This document shows, one piece after another, positions 46,120 through 57,535 of a stretch of DNA of 64,000 nucleotides (positions are counted from its first letter, which is position 1; each line of letters opens with the position of its first letter). The notes under the pieces are model-generated. The model was given only the letters and a program-made list of their open reading frames with translations. It searched no databases and had not been told where the DNA came from. A program made the position numbers and the translations under genes. The DNA comes from Favolaschia claudopus (Eukaryota > Basidiomycota > Agaricomycetes > Agaricales > Mycenaceae), in contig JAWWNJ010000018.1 in the NCBI GenBank assembly GCA_037176885.1, positions 1,178,001-1,242,000 on the forward strand, given 5' to 3'.

Positions 46120-47482
46120 AGGTACTCTGGAAACCCGTCCTCCTTGACCGCTTTGTCGACTTCGACATCATCTTGGCCAGCACATTTGCCACTACTGACG
46201 CGGAAGAATCGCGGCAGCTTGTCGTTGGTGACTCCTACCTTGAAGTCACGAAAACTAAAATGGTTTCGAAAGTCACCACTCATGGCTAATGGATCAATGC
46301 CTTCCGTGTCTGGGCAACTTTGCCTTCCCCGGACGAACAATGGAGTTGCGAACTTACTGGGGCCATCTCAGCGACCTCTTCAACAGCCGTCACTCCTCAA
46401 TCCATTCTCGCATCATCAACTACGATCGCGCAGCCCGCGTATTCGTTGGACAGAGGCGTGACGTCCTCTTCAACGAGTCGCACAAGTTTTGAAGTTCGAC
46501 ACATCCTCGATGCCCTCATCACTGAGGGGGGGGTCGCAGTTGTTGCCGCCTCGCTGCCTGGGGGATCTAACAATAAGCCCAAGTCTGGCAACAAACAACG
46601 AAAGCATACCGCGGAAGACTGCCGCAATTTCAATAACAACCGGTGCAGGGCTGGCGATGGATGTAGTTGCCGCCATGCCTGCAGCGACTGCAACACGGCT
46701 GGTCACCCGGCTTCGGAATGCATGAACCTCTACCTCAACCGAGTTCGAAAATGAATTGCTATGCGAACCATCCGGAAATACCCCGACATCTTCCAAATAC
46801 CGAAGGAATTGGGGCTCCCCGCGTATTTGGGCGTCGTTGATGGGGTTGGTGGTTTGGATTGCTTTGTTTGTCAAAGACCTTGAAGACATCTTTTGCTATG
46901 TTGATGACAACTTGGGCTGGGAAGTTGGAAATGGCCTAACGTTCTATCGCCCATACAACAAGATGCTCCCGACAAAACAAGTAAAGCTCCTACTTGTCTG
47001 GGATTTTCTTGGTATTCCCCACAAAGAGAAGAAACAACTGCACGGCTCATCCCTTCCCATCATCGGTTCCGAGATTGATCCCAACGCTATGACTGCTACT
47101 CCTCCTCCGGATTCGAAAGCCGACCTTGAGAAATGGGTCCAGAAATTCATTGATACCCCGTCACAACGTCGGACGCTCCACGAGTTCCAATGTTTGACGG
47201 GCTGGATTAATTGTTCGTTCAATATGTTTTTCCTCCTCCGTCCAGGCCTGTCCAACGTCTACAAACAGATGTCTGACAAGTCTAATCAACAGGCGCTCAT
47301 CTACATCAACGTCGCGATTAAGTCTGACTTGTCGTGGTTGTTGCAACACCCCAGGCAATCCGACGGTGTTCTACTCTTTGAGTCTCTGGATTGGATTAAA
47401 TCCTATCACAGAGGCTGACGCCACGATTTTTTGTGACGCGTCATTGGGAGGAATGGGTTTTTGGATTCCTGAGCTTCAGTAG
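46120..47482 (+). pseudogene. DIRS-like retroelement remnant: gag-like region and reverse transcriptase
   Basis: The 5' part resembles the gag-like protein of agaricomycete DIRS-type elements: RFVDFDIILASTFATTDAEE, then in another frame ELRTYWGHLSDLFNS and SIHSRIINYDRAARVFVGQR. After a further frame change comes a CCCH zinc-finger stretch (CRNFNNNRCRAGDGCSCRHA, 46618-46680). From 46756 the frame reads into the reverse transcriptase core: DIFCYVDDNLGW (YVDD catalytic motif), LVWDFLGIPHKEKKQL, IIGSEIDPNAMT and FLLRPGLSNVYKQM. It ends in the start of an RNase H domain (FCDASLGGMGFW) at about 47482. RT motifs before YVDD, the rest of RNase H and the tyrosine recombinase are missing. Multiple frame breaks make it a dead fragment. 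Confidence 0.7.
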
Positions 47483-48986
47483 AGAAAGGTTTCATCATTC
47501 CAAATCAGGACATTTTTTATGTACACCCTCGGATTTCTCAACCGTTACTTCATATAAAAATTTCGGGTTTTTAATGCACAAAGTATGTACCAGTTTAGCC
47601 CTACAATATCTCAGACCTTGAATGAAAACTGAGGGAGAAATGTCACAGTATGCAAAAGAATGTCACTGTGTAAAGCAGCGTCAAGATACTGTAGCTGATC
47701 TTCACGTGTGACGGATCGGCGACGGGCGTTCGCATCCGCTCACGGCGAGATCTGCCCGTTTCGTCCCCATGACTCCATGTACACAGCCTTGATTTTCCTG
47801 TAACTATGTATTGTAATGCCGGTGCCCGGCTTACAGAAAAGGGGGAGCTTGCGCTAATTCCGTCCAGCCTGAACAGAAAAGATCTTGTGAGAGGCAAAGT
47901 TTCGTTAAATCAGCCTTACATACACAACTCAAGCCATACTTCTTGTCTTAGTGCCGCAGTCCCGGTAAAACCTGCTACCATAGAGCTGAATTCAGGAATT
48001 TGTGCAATTTTGACTGCTGCCCAGGCTAATGGTTCTGATTTTTTTTGGGGGGGAATGGAATTGATGGACTCGAAACCGTGTGAACTGAAGTTGATGGTAT
48101 TCCTGCCTTTGTGGTTTCTTCGAAAGTCGGGAGTAATTTCCTATTGATGCGAGCCCTTGGCTGAGAGTGTTTCTTTATTGCACTTTCCCCGGATTGCGCC
48201 GCTGTACAGTGGGCCACTTGTCTCTAAGGCTCTGTTTAACATCACGTATTGATGGCGTACCCGTGGGAGATCACAGCTGATGGCGTACCCGTGGGAGAGT
48301 AGGCACATTGCACAGCCATCCACTTTTCGGGAACCTCAGACAAAAGGGGGGAAGTTTAGTTCTTGTCGTAAGTAGTAGCTTTTCCCTTGGTCAATTTAGT
48401 ACTTACACCAGTTCTCTCTTGATCCCTGTGTGCCGGAACTCGACTCCCCCTCGCTTCCGTCACATCTTTTGAACTGAACCAAGTCACTAGATCCGTCGAC
48501 GCTCTTGACTACGCTTGCCCCCGACCTCCTATGACCCTCTGAGCTCGACATCGACCCCGATGACTGACCCCGCTGGCCGTGCTCGCTACCCTCTCCGCTC
48601 TCATGCTCGTGTCCCCGTTCCTGGACCTGGAATGTCTGTGCCGAGACCTGCTAGTACTGCCATCGCCGCGAGTCCCCGTTCTGGGACCCCCCGCCATTCC
48701 AAGGGTGATGGCAAATCGGTCGCCAGACCGATTAAAGCCGATGGCCACGGCCAGTAAAACCCTCGGCAATCTGAGGCTATTTCCGGCGAAATAAAGCCCT
48801 CGAAATGACCGATTTTTCCTAAACGTAGGTTCGGAACAAGCCGCCTTCTCACATGACATTCACGTGCCGACACACGAAATTGAGAAGGGGGTTGTGCCAA
48901 GCTCAAGAAAAACAAGGATGTGTTGTGAGCGCTCCCCTGCCTTCAAACGTGTCTAAACCTACTATAGACATTGGTAAGTATTGTAA
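47483..48986. other. mostly unexplained; low-confidence ORF 48515-48757 (+)
   Basis: A 29-bp-spaced direct repeat GATGGCGTACCCGTGGGAGA occurs at about 48249 and 48278. The ORF 48515-48757 (80 aa, Pro/Arg/Ser-rich, ARYPLRSHARVPVPGPGMSV) could be the start of a retroelement gag-like ORF, but it ends early and is not recognisable. Confidence 0.3.
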
Positions 48987-50764
48987 AATGGAGGGCGTGG
49001 GAAGCCCGCACCCTTATGTCAGCAGCCCATGTGACCGTGGGAGGTTCCATATCTCAAGGTTCAACACAAAATTTTCTTAATTTTGAGGGGTGGAGCTTTA
49101 TGACGTTCCGGATGTTGCATATATCAAACGCAACAAATTTTTTTGGATGCGCAAAAACTTTTTTCCTGACGTTCTCGGATTGGGCTGGTACTGCATATAG
49201 GCTCAGTATTACCTTCTGGGAGGCCATCCCTGGCAGGAACAGGCCGCACTTGATGCGGAAGGTGTTCATCGGGCTCGTCGCGCTTGCGTCGCGCCCGATT
49301 TGATTCGCATCAACAAGGCGCCGAAATCTCCGTGTTTCTCTCTTGACGTCCACTGGACTGGGGCTCTGCTGTCTGTTCAATGCTCATCTTCCTCATCGTT
49401 ACCATTCTATGTCAGCATCCCGTCTCCAGTGTGGGTCGAATGTAGGCATGCAAATATCGGCTGCTTCGCGGATGGCGTACAAATGACTCGAACTCTTTTG
49501 GTCGACGTTCCGGGGAGGATTGAGCCTTGAGGAGAGGGATTTTGCGGATCAACAGCTGGATGGTGTACATATCCTTCATACTTCTGCTTTTGAATCGTAC
49601 CCCAGCGTTTGCTGTTTTGTTGCATCGTCACCCACCACGCGATATGTGACGGCACGCGACAAAAATTGTCCACAATTGACAGTTTCGTACTTTGGATACT
49701 TAGTTGTTTTTGTAGCATGAATAGAGAGAGATAGATTTCAACCTATACAGAGAAGTGGAGAGAGGGAGGGGAATGGGGGAGTAATAGAGCACGAGAGGTA
49801 TCTCACAAATGCGAGGATCAGAAACTGCCCGCGCCGCGCCGACGGCTCACAGCGGCGCACCTCCGAATTCACCGCCCTCCCACCCGTCTCCAACCTCCCG
49901 CCCTCTTCCGTGGACCTCCTGCCACCACGCGCCCCTAGTATCTCCGACCCGCATTATCTTGAAGAGCTTCGAAGTTTGTTGGCTTAGATTGAGTCTGATT
50001 GACGAAGTTGACCTTAAGTCTGGCTGCGTAAGGAACCGAAGTAGCTTGAAGAGCTGGGGGAATAGGCAGTAGGAGTAGATGAGAGACAAGTCAAACGAGA
50101 CTCAGAGGACGAGACGACTCAGAGATGAGAGTGGTTGGGAAGGACACCGGAGATTTCCGCTCCGCGGCTGATGCGAATCATATCGGGCGCGACGAGCCCG
50201 ATGAACACCCTCTGCTTAAAATTCAGCCTATTCCTGCGAGGGGTGAGCCCAATCCGAGAACGTCAGAAAAAAAGTTTTTGCGCATCCAAAAAAATTTGTT
50301 GCGTTTGATTTATGCAACATCCGGAACGTTATAGAGCTTTGCCTTCTTCCTCCAATATTTTCTTGCCCTTACCCGAGGTATTGAGCGGCAAAATTGAGCT
50401 CAGGACAGCATGTCTCAGACATGCCCACAACATAGCCGAAGCCCCGGTCGAGCTGCCGAGGTGGCAGTGCTGTGGCGGTGCGTTCCAAATGTTTAGACCA
50501 TTTTTTGAAAAATGCCGCACTTCGCCGAAAAACGCGTTTGGCACACTTCAATAAATTTGTCACACTCATGTCACACCCTCTTATATCTTTCCTCCCTTCG
50601 ACTTTTTTAAGAAAACTCTTCATAGAATATCATCTACTGCCCTGTAGCTTGTATTTCTATGTAAAACTTTGACCCTGAGTGGCCTGTGGGTGACGGTATA
50701 AATGTGTGACAAATGTCACTGTGACTGCTGACATAAGGGTGCGGGCTTCCCACGCCCTCCATCT
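48987..50764. mobile_element. 1.8-kb element with long inverted arms
   Basis: Left ATGGAGGGCGTGGGAAGCCC... through CACCCTTATGTCAGCAG and right CTGCTGACATAAGGGTG...GCCCTCCAT are inverted, with TA outside both ends. A second, inner inverted pair of about 240-280 bp (about 49065-49345 and 50143-50380) shares blocks such as CGTCGCG/CGCGACG with CGGGCTCGTCG and AAAATTTTTTTGGATGCGCA-like strings. No transposase was recognised. The termini are related to those of the element at 52739-53306 (GCGTGGGA.SCCCGCACCCTTATGTCAGCA). Confidence 0.75.
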
Positions 50765-50765
50765 T

Positions 50766-52079
50766 AGTAGAGAGATATTCGGATTTTCCTAGCTATTCAT
50801 CCAATTTTTAACGTGCCCAGGAACACCACAAAATTGATGGCAATCGGACACTCGGACACCAAAAAACACCTCATAAATTATTGAAAATATTGATTTTCAG
50901 CCCGAATAAAAATGATCTGAGCTTGCAATATTACTCTAATGGGTGGAGAAATGCACTCCTACAGCAGAAATCCAAAAATTGAAGCTGAATTGAGTCGGCT
51001 TGTGGCTAAAGCAGCAATTAGAGCAGGTTTTGAGAGTTGACTAGAGCCCTGTTCCAAATGGGCTGAGAATCAAATTCCAAGGCCCTAAAACTGTTTCTGG
51101 TATTTACAGATTCCATATTTCAATAATAGTGGTATATTACACGGAGATTAAGCACGCGTCGCTGCACTGAGCGCGTGTGTCACGCTATTGTCACGCAGCC
51201 CAATTTGGCCAAAAAAACTTCGTGCCCATATTCTGAGTGGCACTACATGTTAATCTATAAACTTTTGCGGAGGAAGTAGAGCCCATAAAAATCAAGAAAT
51301 TCGATGAAAAAGTGGTTTGTTGAGAGGAAATTGATGGCGCACCTCGCCCCGGAAAGCGACGTCGTAGGACCATAACAAAAGATTTATATGCTAATTTAAG
51401 TAGCTAAGGTTGGGGGAATGTCTCTTGGGAACAGGCTCTCTCAGTATGCTGGGAGGTTAGGACATGAACTGAGTCCGCTAATTCCTTGAGAAGACATGCC
51501 TTGTTTTCTTGTGTTTGGACCAAGCCTCTCTCCGGGTTAGTCCGGCTTTCCCGGACCGGAGAAGGCTTGTTCCGAACCTAGACTAAACTCTCATGTACGA
51601 ATAATCCTGATTTAGATCAAAATTGGACCCCCACAAGTATTCTCGTTATTCACTGGCTTTAGGCCAGTCACAGACAAAATACTTTGTGCATTCAGGCTCA
51701 AAGGATGCCAAAGACACTATCCACCCTCTTAGATACATAAAATACTGTCACCACCCCTCGATGACAAGGCCATCTGTGGTCGCAGTTTTTATCCCATTTC
51801 TAATTCCTCTTGCCACTCGGCTCCTTTTCAACACAGGAACAACTTCGCAAGACGGATTGCCCAAACTTAAATATTTGAAGGAGTTATAACTTTTCACCCC
51901 ACCCAATTTGGCAGTATAGGCCAATTTCGGCATTTGTTGCCTCCACAAGGTTCAACATTGTGCGATCAGAAGCCCAGTATCTATGGTAGTGTTTCATACA
52001 CCCGAGAATAGGCTCTAGGTATGTCAAAAGTCCACTTGAAAAGCACCCAAACTGTGTCGAAATCCACGCTCAGATAGGG
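50766..52079. other. no recognisable gene; one stem-loop
   Basis: A strong imperfect stem lies at about 51530-51576 (AAGCCTCTCTCCGG ... CCGGAGAAGGCTT). Otherwise the region is AT-rich with short ORFs only. Confidence 0.35.
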
Positions 52080-52202
52080 TATTTGAAAAGGTTTCGGCCT
52101 TCGGCCGATTTGGCAGTAGTGCAAGAGAGGCGGTGACTAAGTGACGCGCACCATAAAATTGCGCAATATAAATTACATCGGGGAATTTTACGCAGCACTA
52201 TC
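52080..52202. mobile_element. remnant ends of two MITE families
   Basis: CGGCCTTCGGCCGATTTGGC... to GGTGACTAAGTGACGCGCACCATA (52085-52155) is the right end of the 28862-29365 family. Directly after it, TTACATCGGGGAATTTTACG through CAGCACTA (about 52172-52199) is the end of the 41042-41747 hAT family. Confidence 0.7.
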
Positions 52203-53363
52203 CTATACTTGAAAAGAGGGCCAGGCCATCAGTCGCGTGACTTTTGACAGAGAATCACGGGGTTTTGTCAACACAAGCTTAAGCACCCCGCCTTCGGCAG
52301 GGCCGGCTCGCTGCGCTCGCGTCCCTACCTACGGGGGGTACACAGCTTGTCGGGGCTCCGCCCCAAACCCCGCCTGGATTTTTTTTTGCTGGATTCCTTG
52401 CCCGCGGCGCCGCACTGCCGCTCGCTGCACTCGCCGGTGCGCGGCGCCGGGGACCGCGTGTGAGTTTCAACATCTCGACAGCCGGTTGTGTTGTGGGATG
52501 TTGACAAAACCCCGTGATTTTCTGTCAAAAGTCACGCGACTGATGGCCTGGCCCTCTTTTCAAGTATAGGATCCTACAACACAACCGGCTGTCGAGGTGT
52601 TGAAACTCACACGCGGTCCCCGGCGCCGCGCGGCGGCGAGTGCAGCGAGCGGCAGTGCGGCGCCGCGGGCAAGGAATCCAGCAAAAAAATCCAGGCGGGG
52701 TTTGGGGCGGAGCCCCGACAAGCTGTGTACCCCCCGTAAGATAGAGAGCGTGGGATCCCCGCACCCTTATGTCAGCATCACACTGTGACACTGTCACGCT
52801 CGACGTCAAGGGCTTATAGCACGATGCTAAGGTCCAGATTGGGAATTTTGCCCAATACAAGTCTTAGATAGAGGTTCAATGAAGGGTTCCTATTGGGCAG
52901 AGTTGCCAAAATGTCCCTTGGTCTCTTGCTATATGACAAAAAAATTCAGACCACTTTTTTTCTGAGTGTTTCTATGTGGTTTTCTCACCGAATGGGACAC
53001 TTTTCAAAGATTTCGGAGGAAAATTTGGCCAGCACAGCCACAGGATACTCATCTCGGCACGCTTCGGCAGCTCGCTTAAGGGTGGGACCTGTCAAACATT
53101 TGCGGCCCAATGAGTGACAGAACCTCCTTGCAGTGTGGAAGGTGCTTTTCAAAGCAAAAACCAAGATTTCAGAGCCAAAACAGCAAGAATGTCTTCTAAG
53201 TCTGTAGGTCAGCCCTTCCGCAGGCCGAATTTTTTTCCGTGGGAACGATTAATAAGCGTTACATAACGTGCTTACGTAAGGTGCGGGGATCCCATGCTCT
53301 CTATCTTAGGTAGGGACGCGAGCGCAGCGAGCCGGCCTGCCGAAGGCGGGGTGCTTAAGCTTG
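52201..53363. repeat. nested palindrome A-B-A'-B'
   Basis: Segment A (52201-52272, TCCTATACTTGAAAAGAGGG...) is complemented at 52498-52571. Segment B (52274-52494: AAGCTTAAGCACCCCGCC..., a GC-rich core, ...CGGTTGTGTTGT) is complemented at 52576-53363. B' is interrupted by the MITE at 52739-53306. The order A-B-A'-B' can arise from two inverted copies of an A+B unit in tandem. A and B together look non-coding. Confidence 0.85.
52739..53306. mobile_element. 568-bp MITE inserted in one palindrome arm (TA duplication proven by empty site)
   Basis: The ends are AGATAGAGAGCGTGGGATCC and the complement of GGATCCCATGCTCTCTATCT, each flanked by TA (52737-52738, 53307-53308). The opposite palindrome arm keeps the uninterrupted sequence CTACCTACGGGGGGTACACA with a single TA near 52330, i.e. 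the pre-insertion site. The element therefore duplicates TA on insertion. Confidence 0.9.
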
Positions 53364-53642
53364 TTTCTAACCCAGCACTAAGCTCTTTCAAAAGACACGT
53401 TTGGATCACGTGTGCCCGACACAAGCTTATCTTCTCCGTCCTCATCGTGTTGGCGGCAAATCGTGCTGTAGCTGGCTGTGTCGCGCCCAATGGCGAACAA
53501 GCGCGATGACGCCGTCAACCCTCTTCTCGTATGTAGCAAGTACCCGTGTCACTGCCGCTCCAAAGAAAACTAACAAGAGTCCTCACGTCGAATGCCAAAC
53601 GAAAATGTATGGTCCATAATTCACGCGTTCCGCGATTGAGAT

Positions 53643-54189
53643 TAGCCCTGTGCTAGAAAGTTTTTAGCACTTGCTATGCTATGCTAGAAATGTCGAAGTC
53701 CAAAGGACAATAGCTAGCACACGTTAATAACACATTTCTAGCACATTTTTAGCAGTCACGTGCACTTGTCGCGCCGCCCTGGGACGGTATAATTTTGACC
53801 TGCAAGAGGTACATGCCTCTGTGAAAATGTCTAGAAAACATCTTGGAAGGCTGTTATAGCAAGGAATGCTCATCTCAACACAAATTTCGATCTATTACAA
53901 ATCTATTAGCCCAATTCGGACGCTCGGCAAGCGCCGGCTGGACTCCATTAGCACCAGAAAAGGAAATTTCTCCACCATCTCATTGAAAATCGAATTTAAA
54001 CCTTCTATCCTTCCATGACCACTCAAATGAATGACAGGATGGTCCCTCAGACACCCAAAGTGCTGCTTGAATTTATAGCAATAAATAGCATGGGGTTTTG
54101 GACGGTCCTGAGCCTAGCAGCTAATAACGTGTTAATAACATGTGCTATATAGCATTGTTATTAACAATTGAGTTTACAGCACAGCGCTA
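53643..54189. mobile_element. hAT-type MITE (547 bp), 8-bp target duplication
   Basis: The ends are TAGCCCTGTGCTAGAAA and the complement of ...ACAGCACAGCGCTA. ATTGAGAT is duplicated exactly at 53635-53642 and 54190-54197. Internal motifs such as GTTAATAACA and TTAGCAC recur near both ends. It lies directly upstream of the DSN1-like gene and may have displaced its promoter or first exon. Confidence 0.9.
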
Positions 54190-54236
54190 ATTGAGATCAT
54201 GCATAAGTAGACACCGAAGAAACTCCAGGCGGACTT

Positions 54237-55255
54237 ATGATTGTCCGTGAACCCGCGCAACACCAGTCCACAGCAGTTTCAACTTCAAGTAAACATCCAA
54301 CCAAGAAGTTCAAGGCCACTCGGAATCCCTCTGTTGACCCGGTGGAGGAGAATGCTGTGCGAGAAATGGATGACGAGGTGAACAATCCTCGCACAGGCTC
54401 TATGTCATTGCGGTCCTCATCTCCCGTGAAGCCTCCGCCGAAGGTCAAATCAAACATAGTGGTGGCAGATACAGAGGTCCCTCTGCTCCATGGCACCCCA
54501 CAAGCCAAGCGAAATAAGGCGTTGCGAGGCGACCCGATGACGGCGCGCGACCGCGGCAAAACGCCTGAACCGAGCGGAAATTTCCGTCATCGAAACTCTA
54601 CGGGAGGGCGCGGGAAGCGAATAAGTACCTCGTTTCAGGCCGGTGCATTCAGTACGTGTCTGTTTGCTATTTCCAGACCCGTCATTGATTTTGCAGGCCT
54701 ACCACACGCTAAAGTACACGAAGAAAGCTTTTATAAGCACATTGACCATGATCTCCCTGACTCGGAACAGCTCCGTCAGCTCCTTACATGGAGTGCTTCG
54801 CGTGCCGCTGTATCCAGCGTAGCCTGATCCAGCTCTTCCTCACTACCACCTGAGGATGTAACCGCTTCCAAATCAATAATGGATGACATGGTCAAGACGT
54901 TGGTCGAAAAGCGGCTCAATCTTTCCCTCTACCGTCCCGACGACGAAGATGCACCAACCGGGACAAACACACAGAACGAGAAGAATAAGCAATGGGAGAT
55001 CACGTACACTCAACAACTTCGAGAGTGTGTTTTTCGGGCCATTTCCTTCAGCGTTTTCTTGCTCATTCGTGTGCAGAGCGGAAGAGGAAGCTGAAGCATG
55101 GAAGAGGACCGGGCACGTTTATGGTACATATGCCGCCAAAGAGCGACAGCGAATCGAGGAACGCCGACATGGACACCGTAATGCCTCTCCTGACGAGCGT
55201 CTGCTGGACAATGAAGCACACAGGACATTTTCTCGTATCGAGTTGAAAACGCTAA
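54237..55255 (+). pseudogene. Mis13/DSN1-like kinetochore gene, broken
   Basis: DSN1 is a subunit of the Mis12 complex that links centromeric chromatin to microtubule-binding kinetochore proteins. The diagnostic region is GRGKRISTSFQAGAFS joined over a 45-nt intron (54652-54696) to LPHAKVHEESFYKHIDHDLP and LRQLLTWSASRA. Then comes MVKTLVEKRLNLSLYRPDDE, and over a 52-nt intron (55025-55076) REAEEEAEAWKRTG and ASPDERLLDNEAHRTFSRIE. Splice phases fit. An in-frame TGA at 54825-54827 interrupts exon 2 and no plausible intron removes it. The C-terminal portion is missing because a KDZ transposase fragment starts at about 55287. The N-terminus before 54237 may also be incomplete. As DSN1 is expected to be essential, an intact copy should exist elsewhere. 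Confidence 0.7.
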
Positions 55256-55286
55256 GGTGCCTTTGCTGTAATCCACTAATAAACCA

Positions 55287-55702
55287 GTATGAGCGATTCG
55301 ACGACTTTCGGACAACTCATTCACAGCAGACATCCCCGTAAGTCACGGAACTCTAGTCCAGAATTACTGACCAACACCAAATTAATTCAGAATCCGTATG
55401 ACGCATTTCTTCGTGTCGTCCGCGTCTTCAATTACTTGACATTACGCAAACGCACTGGCCAATTCCATGGAATCGATGCAATACTGCCTCATCGTCCGAA
55501 AGGCAATCTGCTCGTTTGGTGCCCTGCTTGTCCGGAACCGGGCTTTAATTCTGACCCGAATTGCCCTGCCACCCCTCGACATCTCAGGTTAGCTTCCCCC
55601 TTTCCATGGAGATCAACTTCTGGAACTGACCACAAAATATATCATCAGGCATCTAAATCAAAGTCAGCGAACCTTGGACGGCAATTTCCACGACATGCAT
55701 TA
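55287..55702 (+). pseudogene. KDZ transposase fragment (N-terminal half)
   Basis: The region reads YDAFLRVVRVFNYLTLRKRT, GQFHGIDAILPHRPKGNL and VWCPACPEPGFNSDP, the conserved segment before the catalytic core of KDZ transposases (VVR..R.LT..KR.GQ.H.ID..LPHR...CPACP.P..N). A likely intron (GTTAGC...CATCAG, about 55588-55649) joins PRHLR to HLNQSQRTLDGNF. The coding similarity ends at 55700 beside the long-TIR element. It is in the opposite orientation to the C-terminal KDZ remnant at 19424-21430. Confidence 0.75.
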
Positions 55703-57535
55703 AAGAATCTATATGAAGTTTGATTAAACAATCCCTGTCTCGACAGCAAATCAGGTTAAGCCATCGTTTACTTAAACAGCCAGTAGGCGGCGCACCGGGC
55801 AGCCCTGCCAAGCTTGAACCTGTTTAACGAGGATTAAGCACGACTTTTGAACAGTGTTGAACAAAACGGTTCAAATCGGTGTTCATCAATCAATTATATT
55901 GAGCGTAATATACCGAATACATTGATCTACAGATTAACAGAACAGGATTAATCAGTGCTAATCCGACCGATTAACAGAACAGCAGACATGTTACTTGAAC
56001 AAAATTCAAAACACGGTGAGAAGAAAAAAAGGGTGAAACACTACAATTAGTGATAATCCAACTGTTCAACAGAACAGCGAAGACGTCGACCGAGACTTGA
56101 AAAAGATGAAAAGAGAAGGAACGAAACGTAGACGAGGCTCGAGATGTCAAGGGCATTGTGATTCGTGAAGCGGGCGAGCGTGCATAGAGGTGGGAGAGGT
56201 GAAATGCTTACCGAGCCCTCGTGTGTTGCCTTGAACTTGCGCAAAAGTTGAAGCCTGGTGGCAGAACAGATGAACTAGAAGAGAGCGAAGATAGCTTCCA
56301 CACACCAATACATTCAACCTGATGAAACCAGCAAAACGACGTCAAGACCGCATTGCAATTGCGGGAGGCTGCGATCAAAGAATGGGGCATTAGCTTCGTA
56401 AGTATGCAGCCGAAGGGAAAGGACTTCACCGAATGCACACAGCAGAAAGGAATCAAGCGGCAAACTGACAGTAGCAAGTCAGTGCGTGAGGGGCCAAATG
56501 AGTGGACGCGACGTACAGTAGTACGGACATATGAGTGACCGAGAGCAGACAGGGTGGACAGCAGAAGAGGGAGGGAGAAGGTGACTGCGGAGAGGAGGCG
56601 CCGTGGCCGGTACTTGGTCACTCGTGACTATGGGGGCAGGTCAGTGTCAATTCCGGGGACGGAACCAGCGCGTACCACTCGGTGCGTCGACGAGCGAGCT
56701 CCATGGACCATAGAGGGGGGAAGGGAGCTGTGGGGGCCGCAGTGAGTTCGGTGCATCAGCATGAAGAAGGTTGTGTGAGACGGAGCGGGTGACGAATGGG
56801 AGAGGACGAGAGCTGACGAGTTCGGCGGGTGGTGGGGAAAGAAAAGAGCGGCGTGACGATTGTGACACAACAAACAATTTCCCATAGGCACGTGTCTTCG
56901 GTAAACCCTCTTTGCCGAGGCATTGCCGCGAAGTTTGCCATGCTGGTGCCACGCTGTCACGACTTCGTGTTTTGCCGTCTACGAGTCAAACCTCTCTCGA
57001 ATCCGAACTTCTGCTGAATAAGTAGTTGCCAATTTAAACCTGAGATTTTTGCTCTTGCTATCGTCGTTTTACTCTACTTAAACTTCCTTCTGTTCAAGCT
57101 GTTTTGGCTCTGGAGTCTGCACCCGTTCCAGTCAAGAAGAACTTAAGTTCAGCTTAAGTTCGAGAAATATGTTCTATCATGATGTACTAGTAATTCTTTT
57201 GTCTCGGGTCTTCTGACTCTCCTCTGGACTTCAACGCAACACTTTGCCGTGACTATTTGGTATAGTCACGGCTCTGCCTGTCTAACACCTATAGCTCGCT
57301 CGCTCATGATAAATCCTGTATGGTTGACCTTGACTGACTTTTTTTCCCTAGGCCTCTCTGTCATATTCAGACCTCGCTGAACTATGATCTTGACCGAATT
57401 CAAGTGAACTTCGACCGCCGCAGTAAGATTTTTTCCTACCGTTCAGTGTGCGGATTGATTGATGTTTGAAATTGATTGCGTACTTCAATTCCGACTGACA
57501 ATCGCGTAAAGTCCGACAGGCAAGGCAAGCATGTA

